Below, piece by piece: positions 33,893 through 46,046 of a stretch of 64,000 nt of DNA (its first letter is position 1; each line of letters starts with the position of its first letter). The notes under the pieces are model-generated. The model was not told where the DNA came from. It did no database searches and was given only the letters and a program-made list of their open reading frames with translations. Position numbers and translations under genes: made by a program. Source of the DNA: Trametes villosa (taxonomy: Eukaryota; Basidiomycota; Agaricomycetes; Polyporales; Polyporaceae); the NCBI GenBank assembly GCA_002964805.2, contig PUDQ02000001.1, positions 5,108,001 through 5,172,000 on the forward strand, given 5' to 3'.

Positions 33893-35584
33893 TCAGATTT
33901 CTTCTATCCTCATGTCTTCGTCGTCCGAGTCCTCGATCGTCGCTGCCGCAATGACCTCTTCCCCGTCCTTCCTCGTTTGTGGGCCCTCGTCCCGCTTGAG
34001 GAAGTTCACGAGGCGCTCGACATGCTCGGAGATCTGCGATGAAATGAAAATTTGGTTGCTATCAGAAACACCGCACACGGTCACTTGAGTGGTTGAGACG
34101 CACCTTCTCGACCTCTTCGTTCTCGTGCAGCGCACGGACTACCTCGTACACCCCGTGCGTGCGAAGGTAGTCACGTCCCCATCGCGTCGTGCAAAGGAGC
34201 AGCATAGTCTCGACGTGCGTCAGCCGGATAACGGGATCTTGCTCGCGCTTCTTCGTCGGCGGGAGGAATTGCAGGGCAGCTGGAAGTAGTTCTTGGTCCT
34301 ATAGTCACAAATAGTCAGGTCGATTGCGCGCGTGATCCCTGGAGTGGGGGACATACCTCGAGATCAAATTCCTCGGGGCCGGCGAGGGGTAGCAGGACGT
34401 AGGGCAGTACGTCTATGCCTGGTGCAGCGACCGTCGACGGGGGGATGGTGACCTTCTTGCTCTCGCCCGCGAGGAGCGCGGGATGTGCAGGCGTGTGGAA
34501 CGCGCAGTTTCTGATCCATGTTCAGCCCTAACAATTCCACGCGCAGTCTCGATCTTGGTACATACTTGATCGTAGACGCGACGCCTCCACGCCGGATCGT
34601 GTCCTTGTGCTCAGTGAACGCGAGCAGCTTTGCAAGGGGGTACTCCAAGCTCGCCTCGTCGCCAAACGGATCCGCAGGTCGTGGGGTCAGGAAGAATTCG
34701 CGCCCGGCGGGAAGCTATGAGTAGGAGGGCCACTGAGTACACGCGATCTAGATAGGAATCTGCGGTGCGTACCGTGCTGATATTCGCGAAGACGCTAGCA
34801 AGGAAGTGCAACTCGCCCTTGTGCGACCGTTTCGCGGGATCTGTGATTTCGACAGCGGGTGCAGCCCGGACGAATGCATCGATGAGCAGAGGCAGCGCGA
34901 GGACTTCCTTCGGCTCGCCGGAGGGGTAAGGCACTGGTGCGGGACAGGTACCGCATCTCGAGTCGACCGGGAACCACTTGATCGGGGAGGCCGGGTCCGG
35001 CAGGAACTGCACTTTCAGCGAGAGTAGGGCCGTGCATACACTCGACGCTGCGCTCAGGTTCGAGAGGAGCATCGAGGCGAGATCCGCAAGGATCGCTTGT
35101 GGGTTCTATTCGCGCGTCAATGAGGTTTTTCCGACTGACTTGTATGATTCCGGAGACGTTACCAGTATATATGATACGAGGAACTTTAGGAAGGTAGGCT
35201 CGGAGAGGGAGCCCACCAGGAGCGAGTTGTCTGACAAATTGACAAGAGCCCGGAAGGCATCGTGTGCAGTTGCCTAGAGAGCTATTAGGGTCGCTAATGG
35301 ATCGCGTAGCAGCACAAGTACCAGCTGGTCTCTGCACAGAATTTTGATATCTCGGATGAGGTCGTTCTCCTCGATCTGTCCACTTCGCAGGCCCGTGTAG
35401 AAGATATCCCGATGAGGCGAGCCTTTGGGCGTCTGCCCGAGCAGATTCGCAAGGGCGATTTGTCGCACCTGCGGGTTTTTGTCCCGCAGAAACTGTGCAA
35501 GCTATACTACGAGCTTAGCGGTTTCACTCCATACAAGCATGAAAATTTGCTGCTCACCTCCTTGAGTTGGGCGGAGTCTGACAT
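33893..35584 (-). CDS. HGH1: HGH1-type armadillo protein (eEF2 folding cochaperone)
   Basis: Start is ATG 35582-35584 with a short first exon (MSDSAQLKE, 27 nt), stop TGA 33893-33895, at least seven exons. The blocks in order are FLRDKNPQVRQIALANLLGQ, a segment ending ENDLIRDIKILCRDQL, AFRALVNLSDNSLLV, MLLSNLSAASSVCTALL, an insert with IDAFVRAAPAVE, SHKGELHFLASVFANIST, PAGREFFLTP, EYPLAKLLAFTEHKDTIRRG, YVLLPLAGPEEFDLEDQELL and DPVIRLTHVETMLLLCTTRW. The end is acidic (EDSDDEDMRIEEI). This is the full order of the conserved HGH1 (DUF383/DUF384) family. In yeast Hgh1 helps TRiC and Hsp90 fold elongation factor 2 in the cytosol. It shares a 209 bp divergent promoter with SPT20 and converges on the RTC4 gene. 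Confidence 0.9.
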
Positions 35585-35793
35585 TCTTGCTGAGAGATAC
35601 AGTTTCCCACGGCAGATGGGACTTTGTATCCTGAGCGCCTAGCAGCACTGGTTTACGTAAGGAACGCGACGCGCCTACGCCGGACCATGTTCGGCCACAC
35701 ATCCTCCTCCCGCCAAGTCCGTCCATTCCAGCGCAGCGTGGGCTGCACATTCTGCCGCAGCGACACCCACAAGATTAGGAGAAACCGCTGAAA

Positions 35794-38466
35794 ATGGCCG
35801 TGTACAATACCTCACGCTTCATTGACGGACTCCTCAAGATCCACGAGAGCTCGCCACCGTCATTCACCGTGCGGCTCTACCGCGAACACTGGACACTCAA
35901 CAACGGCTCTAAATTCTTGTATAATCACCAAACCGCTGTAAGTGGATATCTGCGCGTATCCTTAGAACTGAACCGTATGCTAAGATACGTGTCAAGTCTC
36001 TACTAGATGATATCCGTACACGACACATACCCGTAGACTTCCTTGAGCTGTTCGACACAGCGAAGCTACCATTCTACGAAGGTTTGCCAAACATATAACT
36101 GGTAGGATATCAGCTCAACTGCTTATCCAGGATGCCTTATTGTGGAGCTGCTGGATTATCGGCCCTCCAAGAGTGGCGACCCAGAGCTGGAACAACCAGA
36201 AGCCAGCCGCGTCGTCTTGACTCCTAACGACGAGTCTCGGTGGACAGACATCTGCCTTATGAACCAGAAGACCGGTCGTGTCTGGACGGACGCAGATTCT
36301 ATCGAAATCGAAGCCCGTCTACTGGTAAGTCCAGTGGTCCTGGCCAATGCGTTCGAGTGGCGGGAGCGAATAGCCCGACTTTGCACGAAATCACCGTCCA
36401 GGCTTCCTTGCTGAGCTCAAGTAGATTGCCCGCTCCATCTTCTTGCGCCTCTGGAAACGGCCTCAAGTCCGTCGCCCACATACTACGCGTTGTTTGTAGT
36501 GTGTGGTGCGAGGGATAGGAGTTTGCATGTCGGGTTATCGACAATGTGACAGTTGTCACCGCGTTGGCAGTGGCTCGCATCCCTTATCGAAGTCTGATGC
36601 TAACACTGTGCTCGCTTACAGATGACAACCGCACCTCCACTTTGCCTAGAGCCAGATATCCACTTGACGCGCATCGTCAATGCCACTCAGAGAACAACAA
36701 CACCGCCGGCGCCGCCTTCGTTGAAGCGCAAGGCCTCTGTCATGGACCAGGAAGCGGACGAGGTCGAGAAGGCTCGTCGCGTCAAGATCTCTCAGTTCAT
36801 GAATCCCCGGCAGAGGTCAACCGTGCCAACGTAAGTCCCTGTTATCCGCAATCAGGCTCAGTCTAACGCGGAGCATTCCAGATATCGCATCCTGGACGCC
36901 ATTCAGAAGGCAAAGCTTGCGAAAGAACGCGCTCCTCAGCCTCCCGTCCCGACCGCTCCTCCAACTCAACCGCCCCAACCCTCAGCAGCCTCCCCACACC
37001 CGCACCCCCAAGCCACCCCCACACACCCCGCTCCCGTCCCAACACCCACTCCCGTCCCAGCCCCCATCCAATACCAGCACCCACCACCCAACGCAGCCTC
37101 ACCCGCGCCATCTGCCGCAGCAACGCCGCCGTCGGGCGCGCAGGACCCGAAGAAGCTCGCGAAGCGGAACTCGGTGGCGGGCCAATCCCCCAGGATCAGC
37201 CGCGCGTCGGCAACGCCCGCGCCAACCGCGCCGTCCGGCGCCCCGCTCCCCATCCCGCCCCACCTCCAGGCGCACTACCAGGCCCAGCTCGCCCAGCGCA
37301 CGGCGACGCCCGTGCCGTCGCAGGCTGCTGCCTCGCCGCGCCCCCCGTCGCAAGCCATCGCGCATGCTAGCAGCCCGGCGGCCGCGCCGGAGCAGCGGCC
37401 GCCCTCTGTCGTGCCGCCCGCTGCCGCTCAGCCGTCGCAACCCACGCCCGCCCAGGTCCAGCACCACATCCAGCAACAGGCCGCCGCCGCCGCCGCCCGC
37501 GCCCAGCCTTCTCCCGCGCCGACACACGTGCCCCAGCAGCAGCCTATGCAGGGCTATCCCCCGCAGATGACCACCGCGATGCTCATGCAGGCGCAACAGA
37601 TGCGGCGCAAGGCGCAGGCGGCCGCCGCGGGTGCGGCGAACGCTGGCACGCCCGCCCCCGGTGCCCAGTCCCAGGCGGCGCAGAACTTCATGCAGGCTCA
37701 GTACGCTATGTACCACGCACAGAATCAGGCTCAGATGCAAGCGCAGCAGCGCATGGCGCAGGGTCAAGCTCAGGCCGGACAGGCGGCGGTTCGTACGCAG
37801 ACCCCCGCCGCGCAGGTTCAGGCCGCGGCGGCGCAGGCCCAGCGCAATAGCCCGATGGTCGCCAACCAGGCGCTCACGTCGCGCTCCCCGATGCCGAACC
37901 CCACCCAACAGCAGGCCGCGCAAATCGCTCAGGCGCAAGCTCAGGCGCAAGCGCAAGCGCAGGCTCAGGCTCACGCGCAGGCCCAGCAACAGCAGCACCC
38001 ACAGCAGCAAACCCAGGCCGCCCAACAGCAGGTCCAGCAGCAGCCGGGGATGCATCCTCAGCACGCCCAAGCGACTCAGCAGCAACAGCACCACGCCCAG
38101 CAGCAGCACCAGCTCGCGTACGCCCAGTACATGCAGCGGATAGCGCAGGTGCAGGCGCAAGCGCAGGCGCAGGCGCACGCCCAGCACCCGCAGATGCACC
38201 CGCACCAGCCCGGCGCGGCGCAGGGCGGGGCGGCGGCCGCAGCGGCGGTGCAGAACCCGCAGATGAACCCACAGATGATGGCGCAATACTACAATTACGC
38301 GCGCATGCCGCCCAACGTGGCCATGGGCCAGATCCCGCCGGCGTACTGGCAGATGGGCGCGGGGCGGGGGATGCCCATGCCTGGGATGCCGGGCGCGCAT
38401 CCTCAGCAGATGCAGCCTGGTGCGGGGGCGGCGAAGCCTGCGCAGGGCGGGCAGCAGGGCTCGTGA
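35794..38466 (+). CDS. SPT20: SPT20 family SAGA subunit
   Basis: Exons 35794..35937, 35985..36081 and 36131..36324 give the SEP/SPT20 domain: YNTSRFIDGLLKIHESSPPS, a DDIRTRHIPVDFLELFD block, LPFYEGCLIVELLDYRP and SIEIEARLL. A further exon from about 36622 continues PPLCLEPDIHLTRIVNAT, KRKASVMDQEADEVEKARR and KISQFMNPRQ. One boundary between 36325 and 36621 is not resolved, and a small exon may lie there. The last exon (from about 36881) is a long Gln/Ala/Pro-rich region of about 520 residues. Stop TGA is 38464-38466. Family knowledge: Spt20 is a structural subunit of the SAGA histone acetyltransferase coactivator and is required for its integrity; the low-complexity tail is typical of coactivators. 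Confidence 0.9.
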
Positions 38467-40540
38467 GGGAGGTCGGGAGGACTTTGACGTGTTCCGAGTG
38501 TATATCTTGTATAATAGGCGGTTGGTGTGTGTTTTGTCGTGTTATCATGCTCCAGTACCGTGCGGTCTGTAGTGCAACCGCACCGATTCTAGTTGGTGAT
38601 GCTATAGCTGACCCAGAATTCGACCTGGACGACCAGAGATGGCCAGCCTGCCGTTCACATTGCACAACTTGGATACAGAACCACTCACGACATCTATTCT
38701 GAACGCACCCATCCATATCCCCATCCCGGCCATGATCCACGCCCCGCCCGGGCCCGGCGAAGGCCTCGGGCTGCTTCCGCGCGCGAAGATGCCTGCCACC
38801 GCGCCTGGGAGCCCCGCGCGAGATTGGGTGCGATTGGGGCGCAGAAGCCGCGCGCGTGCGTGGTCGCGGGAAGGTCCCGCTGAGCGAAGCACCCCGGGCG
38901 TACGTAAATCGCTGCGGGCCGTGTGCCCCAGGCAGGTCAGTGCGCTGGGCCTGGGTGGAAGGTTTGGACGGCCCCCGGGCTTCTCGTCTCCCGGGGAGAA
39001 GGCGCTTCGTCCCCTCCCCGGTGTTGATGCATACTCCGAGGGCGGGGCTCCCGTGCGCGGATGCTCATCCTCTGGCTCTGTTCACTAGCAGGAGAAGGAT
39101 GGGTGCAGTGTGCATCTGCAAGGAACACATCCCGACTGTCAGGGTACTTAACGCGGACGAAGAGACCATAGATCGCTGGGATCCGAGAAGCCGCCGCTGC
39201 CCATTGCCAGGCAGTGCGCGCGGCAGATAGCGGTCGTCGCGCCCGCACGAGAAGGCAGCACGCACGCGCACTCCCTGGCACATCAGCAGCCAGCGAGTTG
39301 CGACGGCCGCGGCGCGAACGGCGAACGCGCAGCCCACCTCGGTTCGCGTGCTGTCGCGCACGAATGTATGGCAGAAGCCCTCGAGTCCCGGGGACGCATC
39401 CCGAGCCTGTGTCCGAGCCTCTGAGGATGCGGGCCTCCGATGCGTTCGGCGCGGCCAGTGCATGCGTGCGGGTGCTTCCCCGCCGCTATATTCGAGCGAC
39501 GCTCGACAAGGTTCGCGGGTTCGACGTCCAGCGTTCGCCGGCTGACACCGTGCTGCCGTACACCGCTCTCAGAGGGTTCAAATTCGTCCACCGAGTCTGG
39601 TGCAGACGGTACCGACCCCGCCGGCTGGCGGGTGAGGACTTGGGGCCTCGAGAGCCCACTGGCCAGAGATGCGAATTGATGTGGCCGCGGGGCGCGAGGT
39701 GCCTCGAGCTAGTACTTTCGCGGTAGCCGACGCCAGCCGCGCGCGGGGCGTGCGAGATTCGAGGGAGGTGTCGACGAGACTGTACCGTTGCCGGTATACC
39801 GTGTGGCTCGCTGACGTCGCAGGGAAGGGAAGCTGAATTTCTCGTCCGACCGGGAGATGAGGCGTTGCAGAGCGGGGAGCGCGGTGGGTAGCGGTCGGAG
39901 CGCAGACGGTGTGGGCGGGGGACGCTAGCTAGCCGACGTCGCGGGGAAGCCGCAAGCCGCAAGCCTCGAGGAGATAGGAAATGAGGCCTGCGCGCGCGGG
40001 TCGTGGGCGGGCCGTAGGCGGGCGACTGAGAGAAGGATGGCCCGGGGGTGACACCGACGGGCAGATGCGTCCTCGCTCGCTGACCAAGAAACCGAGCGTT
40101 CCGGGGTGACGGGTCGGGCTGCAGGCTCGGGGGAGGGGCAGGCACGCATCAGCTGCATCCAACAAACAGGTATTCCACACACGGGTACACGGACGGGGCA
40201 GGGAAGGCGGGTGAAGCGCTAGCGCAAGGGTGGAACGGGACGGACAGGCAAAGGACGGGCGGGCGGGCGAAGGGGGTGGCCACACTAGTAAGATGGTGAT
40301 ATGTACGGATATATGACACAGCCGAGAATACAGAGACGCGGAGCAAGAATGGACAGTGGACACCGACGAACGAAGAGCGAGCGGGAAGGGGAGGGGAGAT
40401 GTACAACGGAAGGGGGAGAGCTCACCAGGCGACCGGAATAAAACATACGACGAGCACGAGTGACGACGGAGAGGAGAACAGCACACACAATATCGACGCA
40501 GGCGGCAGCGTCCGTCCACCCCGTCCCAGTCCCAGCGGGC
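38467..40540. other. 2 kb GC-rich gap between convergent genes
   Basis: It lies between the stops of SPT20 and the GATA factor. It holds several open frames of 100-290 codons on both strands, but they overlap, are Arg/Ala/Pro-driven and match nothing I recognise. No tRNA, terminal repeat or splice-consistent gene was found. Confidence 0.4.
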
Positions 40541-41774
40541 CTAATCCCTGCCCCCCGCGTACCCGCCCTCGCTCCGTCTATCCTGCTGGGAGCCGTACGA
40601 GTCGTCGTCGTCGGTCCCGCCCTCGCCGCCGCTCGAGCCCGCGCCCGCGTCGTCCGCCGACGCGTTCGCGCCCCCGCCCTGCCCCGCCCCTGCGCCGGAG
40701 TTGCCCTTGCCAGCGCCGCCGCCGCGACTGCGCCCGGGCCCGTCTCGGGTCCGCTTCTTGATCTGTCACACAAGCGAAAATCGGGCGCGCACGACGTCAG
40801 CGGCCACCGCGCACGCGGATCCCGGGGAGAGCAGCGCACCAGTTTGGCATACACCAGCCCGCACGCGTTGCACAGCGTCCGCGGCCCTGCGTCCACTCAG
40901 CAGGGTCCCCGCGCAAAAAAAGAAGGCAGACTCACCCATCGGGCCGCGCCGCCACTCGGGCGTCGACGTCGCGTTGCAACCGAGGCACGTCTGCCCCTCC
41001 GTCGCAGGTGCATTCTCTGCCTGCCCATGCGCAATACAGTCAGCCCTGCCCTAGCTGCCCGGCCGTCACGCACCTGTCGCCCGTCGCCTCCGCCATCTTC
41101 TGGGGCACGCTCTGCCGCTGCTGGGGCCGCTGGGGGCGCGCTAGGGGCCGCCGCCGCAGGGGGTGGCCGCGGAGGCTCTGGCGCGATGCGCTTCGCGGCC
41201 GCATCGAGCACCTGCGCGCTGTACGACGCGGCCTGGCGCATGCGCTCCATCGTCTCCGCCGTCGCCGCCGCGCGTGGCTGGGTCGCCTCGTACGAAAGCG
41301 CATTCGCAGAGTCGATGATGATCCGGTACGAATCCACCAGCTGCAGCGGCACACGCCCACGCCGCGCGTCAGATCGTACGTGCGATTCCGATCGGGGGCG
41401 GGACATACCTTTGCAAAGTCGATCCCGACGGGTGGCATCGCGTGCGGCGGCGGTGGCGGCGGCGCGGTCTGCGCTGGATGCGGGTGCGGGTGCGGGTGCG
41501 GCGCGGCCTGGACCGGCGCCGGTGCTGGGGCTTGTTGGGGCGGCGGCGGCTGCGGCGGCGCTGCTGCCGGGTGCTCGTGTTGCCTCGTTTTGCGTACCTG
41601 CTGTTGCTGCTGCTGCGCGGGCGGCGCGACTTCCTGGCGCGCCGGAGGGGGCGGCCGCTCGTCTATCCGGCGGGGCTCCTGGCGGGGCGGCGGTTGCGCA
41701 TAGCGTCGGTCGTCGTGTGCCGGATTTGGCGACTGCTCGGGTGCGGGTCGTGCTGGGGGAGGGGGGTGATAAGA

Positions 41775-41805
<31 letters not shown>

Positions 41806-42350
41806 TGCTGTTGCTGCCCGGGTGGAGGCGGGCCCGGGGGGTAGGGGGCACCTTGATGAGACCACTCGCCTGACCACTGCTGCGGGGGCGGCGGGTGCTG
41901 GGGCGGGTGCTGGGGCGGGGGTACGCCGTACGCCTGCGGGGGGTAGCCCGCCTGCGGTGGATAAGGCGCGGCCTGCGGCGGGGGCGGGTTGTATTGCGGG
42001 GGCGGCGGGGGCGGGGAGCGGACGGGTGGGCGAGAGGTGTACTGCCCGTTCTCGTACGGCGCCCCGGGCGGATAGGAGGCGTACGGATACGGGGGCGGAG
42101 GCGGCGGCGGGAACTCGGCGGAGTGGTACATGTAGCGGCCGTCGGTCGCCATCGGCGCGGGTGGCGGCGGCGGTTGCTGGCGCGGGTGCGAGTGAGGGCG
42201 GAGGTCGAGGGCGTGGCTCAGGGAGGTGTACGACGTGGACGCGGACGGCCGCCTGGCGGCGGCAGCGGCGCTGGAACGAGGCGGGTCAGCGACGGCATTT
42301 TGGGACGGCTCGCGCGGGGGGTCATGAGAGGCGTTGGCGTATGGCGGCAT
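40541..42350 (-). CDS. GATA zinc-finger transcription factor
   Basis: Five exons (41409..42350, 41074..41340, 40936..41020, 40840..40886, 40541..40762) keep phase and encode 520 residues. Residues 1-300 are a Pro/Gln/Tyr-rich region with a poly-Gln run of about 14. Next is a helical segment, LVDSYRIIIDSANALSYEAT and METMERMRQAASYSAQVLDA-like sequence (residues 315-365). The finger spans two introns: CLGCNATSTPEWRRGPM, then GPRTLCNACGLVYAKLIKKR, fitting C-x2-C-x18-C-x2-C with TPEWRRGP and LCNACGL. The C-terminus is a Gly/Ser/Asp-rich tail. Only one finger is seen and no PAS domain, so it is not an obvious white-collar-2 protein. Its regulon (nitrogen, iron or light) cannot be assigned. Confidence 0.88.
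41765..41818. repeat. CAG/CTG trinucleotide run encoding poly-Gln
   Basis: An almost pure (CTG)n run on the plus strand, broken by a few TTG units, encodes about 14 glutamines of the GATA factor on the minus strand. Confidence 0.85.
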
Positions 42351-43967
42351 TAAGCGATCAGTAGGGGTCGTCAGTGGCTCATTAAGCAGGCGGCGGGCGG
42401 CGGGTCATGTACGTGCGGGAGCAGGACGCTAGGGGAGAAGAGGAAGCAGGACGCGAGGGGGAAAGAGGAAGCAGGAGGGGACAAGACGGGGGACGGTCGC
42501 ACCGTCGAGGTGCGGGGTAGGAAAGAAAGAAGGGCGGGGGCATATGTGCATGATGGTGCGCGACGACGATCGAGAGATCTTGGAACTAGACCGCCACGAG
42601 CATCACTCACGCCCGACGCGGCATTGCAATCGGGGGCTCGCGCTGCAGGCTGAACCTGAGGAAATAGGTAGAAAGCGACCTACGTGCTGCTTGCGCTATT
42701 GGTTGTCAAAGCGTCGTATGTGAGGCGTGCAGGTTGAACGATAGGGCCCGACGACGGCTGGGGGGCGGTCGACGGGGCAGGACGAGGCGGACGGAGGTGC
42801 GAATGGTCGCAAACGCTCAAAGCCTCGCGTTCGGTTGAACCGGTTCAAATGCGTACGCGCCGACTATAAAACAAAACTCTAATCACTGTCAGCGTCCGGC
42901 ACAGAAGCCGCTGCGCGTCTCCTGTTCGTCGTTGTTATGTCGTGGCTGCACAGTAGGGTCGCTGGTCGGTGAATTTGGGCTGTTGGGTGCGTGCTCGTCG
43001 GGCGGAGGGCGGGGAACGCAAACTCGTTCAACTCGACTTCTCGCACACTCAGGTTGATGCTGATGGGATCACGTGGAATAGACGGCCTCCTTGCTTCGAC
43101 GTCTCCCGGACGTCGTCGTCTGTGTCCAGCTGCCCGTCTCAGGCTGATTGAACTCGGGAGTCGGCGAGGTGCGCAGATGCGCAGATGCGCGGCCAGATGC
43201 GCGCACGCCCGCCCCAGATGCAATCTCCAGGAACCTTGCCCCCGTCCCGCCCAGATTACACTCAGATTCCCTCCTCCGATCGTCCACGCGCGGATCCTGC
43301 GCGCCCACACCTCTCTACTAAGTATATATCTACTGCTTCTAGCGGACCCCTCACTACATCTTAGGAGGACCCTCGATAGGCCGTCAGCGAGCCCTCTACG
43401 AGGTTACCTCGCTATGAGCTATATGCGATAAGAAGAGAGAACGACTCGTTAGTATCCGTATGCCACTCGAGACAGTCTTAAAAGGGCTCGTGGAATGGCG
43501 CTGATCTGTATGATCATGTCTCGCACATTCTCGTAGACTCGTGGAAACAAATTGAACGCAACCCCCCCTGGCGAGACCCCTTACAAGATCAAGCTAGACG
43601 CGTTCGGCGGCCGGCGCATCTCGCACGCACCAGCTCTCTATTACCTAGCCTGCGTCCTTCCGATGCATTACGAGACCAAATGGGCATGACCTGCGAGACT
43701 AGAACGAGGGGGGTCTCTCGCAGGGACGACCATTGCCTACATGACCTATGTTAATCTCGGCAGCTCTTCACGAGAATGGGGCCTACGCAGTGTGTATTAT
43801 CCTGCAGGGTATGCGTCTGCGCCTGCTCGTGCTCGTGCAAGTACAGCGTCGCTCTACCGTGCATGCATCCTATAGGCTGTGCGCGCCGACGCGCTCCTCC
43901 ATCCGTCCCCCGCCTCCCCGCATCCGCGCAACAGGTTCCCAGACCGGGACATCCAACATTGCACGCT
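42351..43967. other. Promoter and leader region of the GATA factor
   Basis: This is 1.6 kb upstream of the GATA factor start and downstream of the CPFC-motif gene. Overlapping open frames on both strands lack recognisable motifs. The stretch at 43.3-43.75 kb is less GC-rich. I see no gene. Confidence 0.4.
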
Positions 43968-46046
43968 TCACGCATGCGCGACAGTCCCAGCCCTCCCTCC
44001 TCTATCCCCCTCCTTCCACTTCGCCGCCTTCCCCGGGGACGGCGCGGGCTCCTTCGCGGGCCCATCCACCACCGCCGGCGCGTACTCGTGCTGCTCGGTC
44101 TTGTCCCCCGCGTAGGGCGCGACGGCTGACGCAGCAGGCGCGACCCCGCTCGCCGCCGCCGCCGCCCTTTCGCGCGCCCGTCGACGGCGCCGCAGGATCC
44201 GCTTCCGGTTCCGCACCGCCCGGTGGTAGCTCGCGTCGTCCCCGAAGAACAGCTCGTACTCGCAGAACGGGCAGATCCACTCCTCCGCCGGGTTGATCAT
44301 CGCCGTCGCCGTCACCGGGAGCGGCGCCGCCTGGGGTGCCGCCTGCGGGGTGTCCGCCGCCGTCTTCTTGCGCCGCCGCGGCGGGATCTCCGCCGCGAGG
44401 AAGCGCAGGGGCAGCGGGCTGAGCAGGTTCTGCGCGTTCTGCGCCGCCTGCTGCGCGCTCGGCGGGCCCGTGTGCGGCAGCCGCGACGGCACGTAGTTGC
44501 GCAGGTGGTGCGGGTTCGACGCGTTCGCGAGCGCGGACCGCTTCTTCTTCTTCCCGCCCTTGCCCTTCGCGCCCGCCGCGGGCGCATCCGCCTCCTTCGC
44601 CGCCCCTCCTCCTGCCTTGGCGCGGTCGGCGCGCTTCGCGGCGGGCCCGTTCAGCGCGGCCTGTGCTTGTTTCGCGGCCTCGGCGGCCTTTGCGGCCTGC
44701 CGCGCGAGCTCCTCCTCGAACCGGGCGTGCAGGAGCGCGACCTCCTCCGTCGTCGCGACCAGGCGGTCCGCGGCTTCGCGGCGCAGCGTGAGGACGTTCG
44801 GTCAGAATGCGAGGACGGCGAGGGGCTGGCACTCACTCGCGCAGTGGAACACGTATGTGAACTCGCAGGACGGCGTCGGCACCCTGTCCCCCTTCCCCTC
44901 GGCCTCTTGGTGTGCCTTGTACGCGCGCGCGAGACGTGCTTCCCGCCGGCGCGAGGGTCGCACGCGCACGGGCGCGCCCGTGCGGTAGTCGATGCCCATC
45001 TGCACGAACGGGAAGCTCGCGGAGAGCGCCTGGTCGAGCGCGAGCGTGTCCCCGTGCGCGAGCGCACCGAGCACCGCCGCAAGCTGCCGCTTCCGCACGC
45101 GCAGCACCTCCTTGTGCTGCAACCCCGCGAACGTCGCGCGCGTAAGCCGGCCGCGCCGCCCGCCGCGCCCCGCCGGTACGCCCATGCTCATACCCGCACC
45201 CGTCCCGATACCTATCCCCATACCTGTGCCGCCCCCTCCGCCCCCTACCCCTCCGCGGCCTGCGAGTGCGCCGACATCGACGTCCTGCTCGCGCCCGGTC
45301 GGGATCCCGCGGTCTGCCGGCTCATCCTCCGCGCCGGACCCGGTCGAGCCTCCGTCGTGCCCGTGCGCAGAGCCGGACATGTTCGCGGGCACCTTGCGCT
45401 TCTTCGTGTTCCCCGGCTGCTGCAGGTGGTCCACGTAGTCGCCCTCCCCGCTCTCGTCGTCGTCGAACCCGTCCCGGCCGTCCGCCCCCGCTCCGTCCGC
45501 ATCGCCGTAGCCCGAGCCGAGCCCGAACCCGAATCCGGTCCCGAGCCCCGCGAGCGCGCTGCTGAGGTCGAGCGGCGTCGGCGGCGGCGAGCCGTCTTCC
45601 GGCGCGGGCGCTGGGGTCGTCTTGAAGAGGTCGCGCACGCCGCCGAGCACGGGCATGTAGTACGCCTGGAGCGCCATTTGTGCGGTGAGCGTCGGGGTGC
45701 TGTGCCCCGCTGCGTCTTCGGCGTGCTCGTCCTGTCCGTGCTGGGAGAGAGCGGGGGAGTTCCGCCCGGAGGTGCCGCCGTCGAGGTGGTCGTGCGCGGC
45801 GGGGTCGGAGGTGCGTCTGCGTTTAGGCAGCGGCTTCACGCGGCGCAGCGTCGGGTGCTCGGGGACGTCGTACACGGGCGACGGGGCTCGATACATGTCG
45901 GGATGCGCTTGCGGGGTGCTGTCGGTGTCGTTGCTCGTGTAATGTCCGATCTGTGCTTGCGTCTGTGCTTGTGCTGTCGGATGCGAAATTGCTGTCGTCG
46001 GTCGTGCTGGTGATGGGAAGAAGAGCTGGCGGAGGGAGCGGAGCAT
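43968..46046 (-). CDS. Conserved hypothetical protein with CPFC motif
   Basis: Exon 1 runs from ATG 46044-46046 (MLRSLRQLFFPSPARPTTAI) and is rich in disordered Ser/Thr/Pro and Gly sequence with KPLPKRRRTSD. It then enters an ordered part: GRLTRATFAGLQHKEVLRVR, KRQLAAVLGALAHGDTLALD and SFPFVQMGIDYRTGAPVRVR. The second exon has an Ala/Lys/Glu coiled coil (VALLHARFEEELARQAAKAA) and NPHHLRNYVPSRLP. The conserved end is EEWICPFCEYELFFGDDASY with RAVRNRKRILRRRRRARERA. The CPFC pair could bind metal with another Cys/His, and the Arg run after it looks like nucleic-acid binding or nuclear import. I think this end is conserved among basidiomycetes but know no function. The intron near 44800 is inferred; its acceptor is not certain. 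Confidence 0.68.

Noticed and set aside
37099..38400. 433-codon antisense frame opposite the SPT20 tail
   Set aside because: It is the mirror of a Gln/Ala/Pro-rich low-complexity coding exon, giving Leu/Arg repeats with no family features.
40460..42364. 634-codon plus-strand frame opposite the GATA gene
   Set aside because: The minus strand carries a verified GATA finger with matching splice phases; the plus frame is its Ala/Arg/Gly-rich shadow.
44223..46013. 596-codon plus-strand frame opposite the CPFC-motif gene
   Set aside because: It is an Arg/Val-rich antisense artefact; the minus strand has the conserved ICPFCEYELFFG end.
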